This document shows, in pieces, positions 23,878 through 33,086 of a DNA stretch of 64,000 nucleotides. The notes under the pieces were generated by a model that was not told the DNA's origin, did not search any database, and was given only the letters and a program-made list of their open reading frames with translations. Numbering within the stretch: the stretch's first letter is position 1; each line of letters begins with the position of its first letter. The translations under genes were made by a program, and so were the position numbers. This stretch comes from Echinarachnius parma (lineage: Eukaryota; Echinodermata; Echinoidea; Clypeasteroida; Echinarachniidae). Where the stretch lies: assembly GCA_037951105.1 (NCBI GenBank), contig JBAMJV010012248.1, positions 1 to 64,000 of the forward strand, written 5' to 3'.

Positions 23878-24181
23878 ACTCGTGAAAGCGTGCTGGTAAG
23901 CCAAGACTAGCTCGCGTGTTTTGATTTACACGCAAGCATAGCAATTTTCTCAATAAAATCGTGGTTTCACACACCATGATGACTGTGAGTGTATTTATCT
24001 ACGCCTAGATGAATATTCCTAGTCTCATCGTCGTGGTCGTAGTCCGCATCAAGATCGGCCACTAATTAATGGTTACCCTTGCCCTTGGACTTGTCTTTAG
24101 CTCTAGATTTGATGCATAGAAATTGTATCGCATTCAGCATGCGCTAGTCTTGGCTTATATACCAGCGCGCTTTCACGAGTA
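23878..24181. mobile_element. MITE with about 35-bp imperfect terminal inverted repeats (304 bp)
   Basis: Ends ACTCGTGAAAGCG and CGCTTTCACGAGT extend into tgctggtaagccaagactagc and its complement. It sits directly after the hairpin end of the pearl-like element. The target duplication is not clear, so the superfamily is unassigned. Confidence 0.75.
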
Positions 24182-24189
24182 TTATGGTG

Positions 24190-24207
24190 AAAGTGGCCAG
24201 GCTAGCG
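24190..24207. repeat. Right half of a distant 18-bp inverted repeat
   Basis: GAAAGTGGCCAGGCTAGC is the exact reverse complement of 22503-22520. Confidence 0.6.
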
Positions 24208-24554
24208 TTTAAAACAAAATTGCGCGCCCCGGAGCTCAGGCGGCAATAGCCTGTTGATCTTCGTTAGCCGAAGTGCTAGCGGCGAATCGGTCTCTTTTTG
24301 TAAGATTATTTTTCAACTTCAAATGTGTTTTCGGTAATTTTTCAAATTGGTAGGCCTACTCATTCCTTATCTCTTTAGAATTAATTCATTTAAACGAATA
24401 AATACTGTGAGTTGAGATTCCATGTATACAACAAAATCCAGATAAATACATCGCATCAAAATATACTATATATATTTTCATATCAATATCGAAAACAAAA
24501 TTGTTAAATGACATGTCTGCCACATTCCCAACCCATAAATTCCTTCTCTTGTTA

Positions 24555-25300
24555 TCGAAAAATGTTACGAGAAGCAATTCAGCGAATTTACATGGCCTGT
24601 ATTTGTTCTAGAATGCCTTAGTAATGTATACGATCATCTCTTGATACCACGTGGCCACAAATTGAACAACAACATCTCCACAAAACTGACATCTAAAACT
24701 GGCCACGGCTGCTGCCCCCCCCCCCCCCCCCCCTCTGTCACTCGCTCTGGGTAGGGATCACTGACCTCAGTGGTAGGGATGGCATTCCATCCAAGAGGTT
24801 ACATAATTCGAATTAGTGTCATGTTGTGTCTATAAGTATAATGGGCCGCTGTCCCACTGTAAATCATCAAGTTGGTATAAATGTAATCACGCATCCACGT
24901 ACATGTGCGCACTCAATTACGTAGACCATCAACAAACAACAATAATAATCTCCTTCTGATTAATCCGCCCATCATACCGGGCTACACATAATAAACAACA
25001 AAACCTCCCATACAGAGGATGACAAGTTGTTTCGATGACAAATGCCGCCATATTTGTTAAAAATACGTTCCATTTGCACAAATGAAAATCGTATGACATA
25101 TAATGAACAAACGCTCATAATTTAATTTCAAGGAAAATCTGACAATGCTCTTGATAACACGTTCTCTGACTTTGCGAAGATTTAGAGGACGTACGATTCT
25201 TGAAGTCGATCGTGCATGATAAGATTTATATTCAAAGAAAAGGAAACGGAAAAAACATTGTGATAAATCACTGCAATATGAGAAAGAAAATATTTAAAAA
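24555..25300. repeat. Right arm piece 1 of the giant inverted repeat
   Basis: Reverse complement of left-arm positions 10930-11525, including the ttctagaacaaatacaggcc segment, the accacgtgg block and a G/C run (19 C at 24715-24733, against 16 G at 11352-11367). Homology stops where the ATCC microsatellite begins. The C run has a different length from its counterpart, showing homopolymer instability. Confidence 0.8.
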
Positions 25301-25706
25301 CATCCATCCATCCATCCATCCATCCATCCAGCATCCATCCATCCATCCATCCATCCATCCATCCATCCATCCATCCATCCATCCATCCATCCATCCATCC
25401 ATCCATCCATCCATCCATCCATCCATCCATCCATCCATCCATCCATCCATCCATCCATCCATCCATCCATCCATCCATCCATCCATCCATCCATCCATCC
25501 ATCCATCCATCCATCCATCCATCCATCCATCCATCCATCCATCCATCCATCCATCCATCCATCCATCCATCCATCCATCCATCCATCCATCCATCCATCC
25601 ATCCATCCATCCATCCATCCATCCATCCATCCATCCATCCATCCATCCATCCATCCATCCATCCATCCATCCATCCATCCATCCATCCATCCATCCATCC
25701 ATCCAT
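25301..25706. repeat. (ATCC)n tetranucleotide microsatellite, about 400 bp
   Basis: About 100 copies with one interruption near 25330. Because the unit is four bases and lacks stops, it opens frames on both strands (HPSI and MDGW repeats). These are artefacts and not proteins. Confidence 0.98.
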
Positions 25707-25882
25707 ATCGGGGGGATTAGAAGAGGGAATGAATCCCGATCAATAAATGAAGCTACTTTCTCACGCATTTTACATTGCCTGACATTCAAGACTATCACCC
25801 CGTTGTTTATTTTCTTGGAAATTATGGCCGGGGCGGTAGCTTTTGATCTCGACTATAGCTGCGTTGATAGAGTGTTGGTATC

Positions 25883-26247
25883 TTAAAGGGATCCCTGTAA
25901 AGTGTCTTAACACCACAAACAATACTTGGGAGCTTCCTCGTTTCTCTTCTACCGTGTTGTTTAGCTAATGAAAGAGAGACTATAATAGGGTTAGATTTTT
26001 GCTCAAATATTCCTTTAGTATGATGATATCTATCATTCAGCTCAAAAGCGTTAATGGTCATAAACCTCATACATGTCCGTTGTAAAAGCTGACGCATATT
26101 TTCGCTTTTTTTAACCAGGAAAGCAGTGTTCTTTTTCCATTAATCGTTCACATATCATTCGGACATATCTTACAAATGATTTTGCTATAGGATTGAAGTC
26201 TCAAATGTCATTTTGGCAATATCTGACACTCTACATGTGAACCTTAA
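25883..26247 (+). mobile_element. TTAA MITE, family 8, left copy
   Basis: It begins TTAAAGGGATCCCTGTAAAG and ends gacactctacatgtgaaccTTAA. Its sequence is the reverse complement of the adjoining element at 26244-26605. Confidence 0.8.
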
Positions 26248-26605
26248 AGTGAGGCCTGTAAAGTGTCATATATTACCCAAAATGACATTTGAGACTTCAA
26301 TCCTGTACCAAAATCATTGTAAGATATGTCCGAATGATGTGTGAAAGTTTCATTGAAAAAGAACACTGCTTTCCCGGTTAAAAGGCGAAAATATGCGTCA
26401 GCTTTTACAACGGACGTTTATAAGGTTTATGACGGTTTGTTAACCGTTTGAGCTGAATGATAGATATCGTCATACTAAAGGGGCATTTGACAAAATCTAA
26501 CCCTTTTTTATTCTTCTCTTACCATAAGCTAAACAACATAGAAGAGACACTAGGAAGCTCCCAGTAATTTTCGTGTAGTTAGACACTTTACAGGCCTTAC
26601 TTTAA
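26244..26605 (-). mobile_element. TTAA MITE, family 8, right copy sharing TTAA
   Basis: It begins TTAAAGTGAGGCCTGTAAAG and ends CTTTACAGGCCTTACTTTAA. It shares the TTAA at 26244-26247 with the left copy and is inverted relative to it, giving a foldback of about 720 bp. This is best explained by insertion of one copy into the terminal TTAA of the other. Confidence 0.8.
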
Positions 26606-26652
26606 CCGTTTGTACTACAAGCAATTGTGATTTGTCCCCCCCCCCCCTCCCC

Positions 26653-26688
<36 letters not shown>

Positions 26689-26734
26689 GTGAAGGTCACC
26701 CTTGAAGAATACTTAGTTTCTCGTTTCCTATTTC
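26606..26734. repeat. C run and (AC)n microsatellite
   Basis: A 12-C run lies at 26636-26647 and about fifteen AC repeats at about 26655-26685. Confidence 0.9.
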
Positions 26735-29350
26735 TACCACTTTCCCAACCCACAAATTCCTTCTCCTGTTCTTGATTAACAATATTACGAGAAGCAATTT
26801 AACGAGTTGACATGGCCTGTGTTTGTTCTAGAACGCCACGTGGCCCACAGCTCAACACAATGTAGTGTGTTCATTCATCACAAAACTAAACCTTAGATTT
26901 ATAACTCGCCGCGGATGCCCCTCCCCCTCAACTCTTCAGCCCCTAGTAACGCCGGGTTTTTTTTCTCAAATCCATTACAATACAGGCATTTAAAATGTTT
27001 ATTTGCAAGTGACAACCTCCCCGGGAGTTTAGCAGCGATTTCCCCGATGTTACGGGTATTTATTTTCCCCCCGTAAAATTAATATTATAATTTTGCGATT
27101 ACAATGTCCCTGTGATAGAACAGAATTTGAGGGAGTGCATCATCTGAAAATGAGCGTCTTCTATCTTACGAAACATTTTGATGATGTTCCCAACAAATAC
27201 GGATATGATTTTTTTTAATGTAGCAAAAATAATTTGTATGACATAATATAATAATGATATTTATTACACGCTATGAAGGACAATCTGATGATGTTCTTGA
27301 TTGTCATTTTAAATCACGGATTTAGTAATAATTCTTTGATTATGCGACTATTAAGAGGACCTACCAATCTGTCTAATTGTTCATGTCGATCTAGTAATTG
27401 AAGTAACAGATTAATAATATAATTATATGATTTATATTTATCGGACGACCGTAACTGTTTACAACGAAAATAAAAGAATACTAAAACAACATGTGATAAA
27501 ATCGCTTCGATATGAGAAAGAGAATATTGCAAAATATTAAGGTAACCATGAAAGGGAAAAATACACACATTAATTGCAACTATAACATAAATAAAGCGTC
27601 AAAACATGCAGAGAGAATATTAGAGAAAGTAAAAGAGATTATAATAATCAAATTAATTTGTTTTCGAGGTAAACTAATCAATTTTATATCATGAACAGAA
27701 AAGGAGGAGATGAGATTTGAACTATCATGCAAACGTTACAATCTGAACAACAATTTTAATCAATGTCATATACTAATAAAACAAATCAGTAGTCAAAGTG
27801 AATATTTTCAAAATTATGATAAAATGATGCTTAACTAACTAATCTGGACATCATAATTAATAATAATCTTCAATTATCTTCTAAAATTGTTCACACAATT
27901 TTACGATCGATGTATGTACTTCCAGATAATAATGATGCATGCGTAAAATATTTTAAACATCGTAATTAACATATCAAAATACGAATTCGCTTTTCAAGTT
28001 TATGATAAAAATGCCAAACTAATCAGGAACATCATAATGATCTTCTTCAAATGGAAACGATGTTCATGAAATTTAAGACGTTCCGCTCGAGAAAAAATGT
28101 TATGGTGATCGCGCCGTTCGTTTGACGCAATCGGGTGATAAATGGTTTTAAAATCTCAACTTTTATTTCAGCAAAATGATGCGTAAATTAAGCTACATCG
28201 TTAGGAATAATTATTAGTCAAAACAAAAGCATCAATGTATTTGCCTATGTTTAATAACTTTGTCGGACGATAAAAAGAGTCAAAATAAGTTCCGATATTA
28301 GAACAAAATGATGCGTAAAAATAAGCTAACTTAATACGGTTAGGAATAATTATCAGTCAAAACAAAAGCACCAAAAGGATGCGTAGAAATAAGCTTAATC
28401 ATTAGGAATAATTATTAGTAAAAACAAAAGAATCAATGTATTTGCGTATGTTTGATAACTTTATCGAACGACAAACGATTCCAAATTAATTCGGACATTT
28501 CACCAAAGGATGCGTAAAATGAAGCTAATCGTAAGGAATATTACTTCTTTAAAATAATCAATGTATCTGCCCTAGTTTGATAACTTTGTCGGACGACAAA
28601 TGAATTGAAATTAGTTCCGTGATGTCAAAAAGGGTGCGTAAAATGAGGTAAACCATCAACGTAATTGCGGTATTTTAATATCTCCGACGGGCTATAAATG
28701 AGTCGAAGTATTAAGTTCTGTGACTTATCATTTATCATCGGGCAAGACCTTGCGGCAAACTGATCTGAAACATAATTATCTTCTAACATGTGCAGAACGA
28801 TGTTTCGATAATATAACGCGCTATGAGAAAATTATGCGAAAATATATCTGAAACATGGTAATGAATTTTTTATTTTAATGAACACGCTTCACAAAATTGT
28901 TCACGATACAATCATGCCAAATTCATCAAGAAAATCGAAGTTATCTTTTTGAAATTAAAGAATGAAGTTACGAGAAAATGATGCCCAAAACATATAGAAC
29001 ATCATATAAAGTAATCTTTGCAAAATGAGAACAAACTCTGGAAATACGATATGAGAAAGAGCACTTTGAATTTGATAAATAGAACATTCTAGAGCACCCC
29101 ACTTGCAGGGCGCATTTTAATAGCTATTCAGCGCAGAACGATGAAAGACGCATCCAGAAATCTTGGCACAAAGGTCTTTTATTCGATATTGATTGGTGCG
29201 GGATATTCCGTGCCTCTTTAGCTGGCAAAGCCGATTTCAATAGCTATTCAGAACGACGAAAATCGCGTCTAGAACTCTTTAGCACAATGGTCTTTTATTC
29301 GATATTGATTGGCGCGAGATATTGCGATCCTCGTTTCAATGGGGATGGGG
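26735..29350. repeat. Right arm piece 2 of the giant inverted repeat
   Basis: Reverse complement of left-arm segments, colinear over 27500-28060 with 10380-10950. Tandem units at 28180-28800 (gatgcgtaaaat-aagcta, gtatgtttgataactttgtc, ggaataattatta-gtcaaaacaaaagca) correspond to the left arm at 7380-7620. The piece lacks the 9005-10313 insertion and has extra sequence at 26950-27500. A second copy of the inner edge (26740-26840) duplicates what is at 24555-24640, so the right side contains two partial copies. Confidence 0.75.
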
Positions 29351-29360
29351 AATGCCGGAT
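29118..29360. repeat. Two tandem units of about 120 bp
   Basis: Both share aatagctattcag, ggtcttttattcgatattga and ttggcgcg-type words. They mark the outer edge of the right arm. The plus-strand frame over them is not recognisable. Confidence 0.65.
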
Positions 29361-29485
29361 CCTGGGGTATCCCGCATAGCATAATATCTCCGCCCCGCCT
29401 AATGTTGTCTAACATTCACTTTGTCTATGTGCCATTTTGGCTTGATATAATGAAACAAACTATGATAAGAAACTTTATGAATAGA

Positions 29486-29799
29486 CAGGGCTCGACACTA
29501 GCACTTGTCCCGTTTGCCTTGGGCAAGTAAAAATTGATGTCTGGCAATTTCAGCTTCATAGATGGTCTGCTTTGGTTGCCTGTTGGGGCAGTTAACATTT
29601 ACATGTATGTTCAACTCCAAGAGAAAAATATAATTCCTTATATTTCAAATGAATTTAGAAACAAACAAGAAATTTGCAACTAAAAAAAGATGAAATTACC
29701 TCAGAGGGTGATTGACTTTTCTATTGTTTCACATTGGTTTGGGCTAGCAAGTATATTTTCTGTTTGGGCAAGTAAACTTAGACAATGTGGAGGCTCGGG
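29486..29799. mobile_element. hAT-like MITE, diverged
   Basis: It begins CAGGGCTCGACACTAGC and ends in a degraded complement (gtggaggctcggg). The internal gggcaagtaaa occurs near both ends in the same orientation. It is related in termini to the element at 44871-45209. Confidence 0.6.
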
Positions 29800-29855
29800 A
29801 TAGATGCAAATGACACAGAGTTTGCATAGAACTATTTCACTTTCAGTTCAACATA

Positions 29856-31018
29856 CCGTATTTGTCGGTGTATTAACCGCTCCGATGTATTAACCGCACC
29901 CCCAACTTTGGCCGTTTTTCCATGAAAAAAAAAAAAATTTGATAGTATAATTCTTGATTTTTAGTCTTTAGATGGTCAGCATTTTCTTAGGAAAGGTACC
30001 AAAAATAGCTTATCTATCAGAGAATTTTTGCATATGAATTTTGTTTTATTTACTGAAGTCTCCGAAGTAAATAAAGAAAATTATCAGGCCTTCTTCACAG
30101 CAGAAGAATCTATAACTTCTGTTGAATTTGCCACACGGATCACTACACATGGGACTACATAAAACGTTAGACAACAAAACGAAGATTTCACCAATAAAAC
30201 AATCAGAACGGAGATTTTTAAAAAAATGTACCTTAATGTTATTCCTTCTTTCTAGTTCAAATTATGTTGAATCTACTCTTGAAAACTGTTTCAGAAATAG
30301 TAAGTAATAATAGCGAGTAATACGGCATACGATCGTCGTCGATCGTCGACATGGATGAAACGATTCTCAAACGTTGACATCCAGTCCGCCCGGTACTAAA
30401 CAAATGCTCCGATAGCCCGCCATATCACTCATACACTTTGCGTGAAGGTTATGGGTCTATTTTGTTACGCGAGATCCATCCGCCGGGAATTGGGGAAATC
30501 CCCGGCGGATGGATCTCGCGTAACAAAATAGACCCGATAACCTGCACGCAAAGTATATGAGTGATATGGCGGGCTGTATTGGAGCATCGGCGGCCGGGGG
30601 TCGGGAAAGAGAATCCCCGCCTGCATGCTCGGCCAAGTGCCAGTCGCGCGGCCGGGTGCATGTTAGGATTCGTACTAAGATCGAAGCAATGATCGTGAAT
30701 CTTCAAAGCTGCTTTCGCAGCAACAACGAGCAATATTTAGGAAGAGGTAAAAGAGAAACATAAAAGACACTGCATGACTTGTTTTGGGGGGAATATGCTT
30801 GTATTTTCCGTGCATCGTATGAGTATGAATGCCTTGCTGAGGTGGACTTTGGTCACTTGTGAATCTTATCTCCGTGTATTAACCGCATCGTATTAGGGCC
30901 CGGCGCTGGCTAGGCAATTTGCGTGTACAATTTTCCTATCTCCGTGTATTAACCGCTCCCCCCTTTTTGGAGCTTTTTTTTGAGAAAAAAGGTGCGGTTA
31001 ATACACCGACAAATACGG
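29856..31018. mobile_element. TA-flanked element with CCGTATTTGTCGG termini
   Basis: The 1163-bp element has ends CCGTATTTGTCGGTGTATTA and the exact complement, flanked by TA. The motif gtgtattaaccgc recurs in direct and inverted orientation inside (for example near 29886, 30872 and 30942), so the termini are compound. No transposase is seen. The TA duplication suggests Tc1/mariner (pogo-like), with low certainty. It encloses the palindrome at 30404-30587. Confidence 0.8.
30404..30587. repeat. 184-bp near-perfect palindrome
   Basis: Arms of about 85-90 bp are complementary with very few mismatches around a short centre (gaattggggaaatc). The arms contain acgcgagatccatccgccgg, atatcactcata and atgctcc. 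A shorter relative of the centre lies at 9611-9661. It is probably a foldback MITE inserted in the TA-flanked element. Confidence 0.85.
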
Positions 31019-31724
31019 TAATTGCTCTCAATCACTTTAATTAATTAATGCTATTTTAAAACTGTTTATCTTTAGCATAGGAGTGAAAATGCACACTAAA
31101 TTTAGAATATCTCATCGATAAAATAATGCTCCATATGTCCTGTCACTACCTTTTATCAGTGGAGGCGTGACAAGTTGCTATTCATGATGCAAACACCTAC
31201 TGTACAAACTCCTTGGAGATATCGTGTAACACCTCTCCCTTCTAAGGGATAGGTCAATGTACTAGCTGTATGGAATGCCAGGGAAAATGCACACTAGATG
31301 AGCAATGTACACGTATACACCTGGAGAGTAATTAATAATTCTCATGGAATGATATTCTATACCCCAGGTTGTTACCTTCTACTAAAGTAAAGTGTGGATA
31401 CTATATAACACATGACAGGAGTGTGGTACCATGTCTATTAAGTCTATAATATCACTAAATCTTGTTGGTATCATGTAATTGTGTTGGAGATATTCTGGCA
31501 TGTAGGATTTTAAGAACAACAAGTTTCCTACTTTTGGCTATTTTGTAATAAACATGATTTTAAAGAGTCAATCAGGGGACTGAGCTTTTGATCCTTGCAG
31601 AATCTTCATCAGAGGCTCTACAATAACTCATTTGTTGTTGTTGTTGTTGTAATTTTAGCCTTTGATCTATTCTGCTATGATTGAAACTCAGTCCCCCCCC
31701 CCCCCTCCATTGACTCTCACTATA
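31019..31724. other. AT-rich spacer
   Basis: No gene seen. It holds a short (TTG)n run near 31633-31650, a 13-C run at 31693-31705 and the segment resembling 6770-6890. Confidence 0.5.
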
Positions 31725-32254
31725 CAGGGTGGCCCAAAAAAAACGGAACGGGGCACTTCCCAAAATATAATACCACAATGTTTATGTTCATCGGATAGGG
31801 TGTCCTTTCCAATGAAAAACGATACCAAGAACAGTAATTTTGGTCAAGTCGTTTTTGTTTAAGGACGCAGTGAGTGAGACCATGTCAGGTGCCGATTTAT
31901 GTCGATTTCGACCTAGTCAATGCCAGTTTAACCGCACTCCTTGCCCGTAATACCATTCAGCGACCGTGCCCATTCTCTCGGCACACGGCTGAGTGCACAC
32001 TAACAATAGTGCGCGATGCTGAACGCTATGAACGGCGGTTCGTGCGTTTCATCAAGCGCTGGCTCAATACAAATTGACAAAAAAGAGAACCTGACATGGT
32101 GTCACTCACAGCGCCCTAAAACAAAAACTACACGACCAAATTGACTGTTCTTGGTATCGTTGTTCATTTGAAAAGACACTCTATCCGATGGACATAATAC
32201 ATTTGTTACTATATTTTGGGAAGAGCCCCGTTCCGTTTTTTTTGGGCCACCCTG
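31725..32254. mobile_element. TA-flanked palindromic MITE, short copy (530 bp)
   Basis: Termini CAGGGTGGCCCAAAAAAAAC and TTTTTTTGGGCCACCCTG are flanked by TA. The outer 180 bp of each arm matches the element at 18894-19739, including catgtcaggt and its complement, but the loop is unrelated. The same family can therefore carry different centres. Confidence 0.85.
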
Positions 32255-32656
32255 TATACTACGCAGTCGGTTTTATAGTGAGCAGATTTTAGCAGTATTG
32301 TTTTTTCTTCAAACATGATTCCTAGAAAGCATGCCAGCATCTGCATGGTAGTTAACATTGCTAATGGCACTCATAATGGCACATGGTATGATTTGAACAC
32401 CTGCGTCCAGGATGTTCATTATATTATAGATCTTACAAAAATGCTAATTTTCACATGATTACAAGACAAAATTGAAATGATGAAGGGTGACATTTTTTTT
32501 CTATCACCTAATTTTCAAAGATGATACCAAATTCTGGAAATCAACATTTTAGATTTGTTCGGGTTAATTTATTTCCATTACTTGTTATTAACTTTCAAAG
32601 CCTTAATGATTTGATGTTCTTTTTGTACATTTGTATAATTTCCTTTTTCTTTCGGT
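32255..32656. other. Spacer, nothing recognised
   Basis: AT-rich. No open frame, RNA or repeat stands out. Confidence 0.5.
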
Positions 32657-33086
32657 TTAAAGGGTATACCACCACACAACAATAATATTAAACAAAATAA
32701 AAGGTAACATTTTTAGTAGTCCTTTCCACCAAAAAGTTCAGAAAAATATGTTTCCAGAAAAAAAAGAAAACAAAATTGGAAAACGTATCACCATACTACA
32801 ACATGTGTTTATGGGTGTGCATACGAAGACTACCTTTTGTCTAGGACGAATGCATCGTCCGTGTTTCTATTGTCTTCAAACATACGCGTGAATAGAATTG
32901 GCGCACTTCCAGACGTTTGGCGCATACAGAACTATGAGGTCATGTTAGTTCCGTAAGTGGTGGTAATTAATTGTATTGTTTATGACTTACACAACCCTTT
33001 GCAAAGTGTTGGCATCTATTCAATATCACACAACGATATCAAAACATATAGTTATGTGTTGTTCTTTGCCTGGTTGTCCCCTTTGA
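32657..33086. mobile_element. TTAA MITE, family 6 copy 2
   Basis: It starts TTAAAGGGTATACCACCACAC and ends tggttgtcccctttgag, with the last TTAA mutated. It aligns end to end with 5387-5799. Confidence 0.8.

Noticed and set aside
25200-25886. Overlapping open frames of 134-228 codons on both strands (HPSI and MDGW repeats)
   Set aside because: They are produced entirely by the (ATCC)n microsatellite, which lacks stops in all phases. There is no protein signal outside it.
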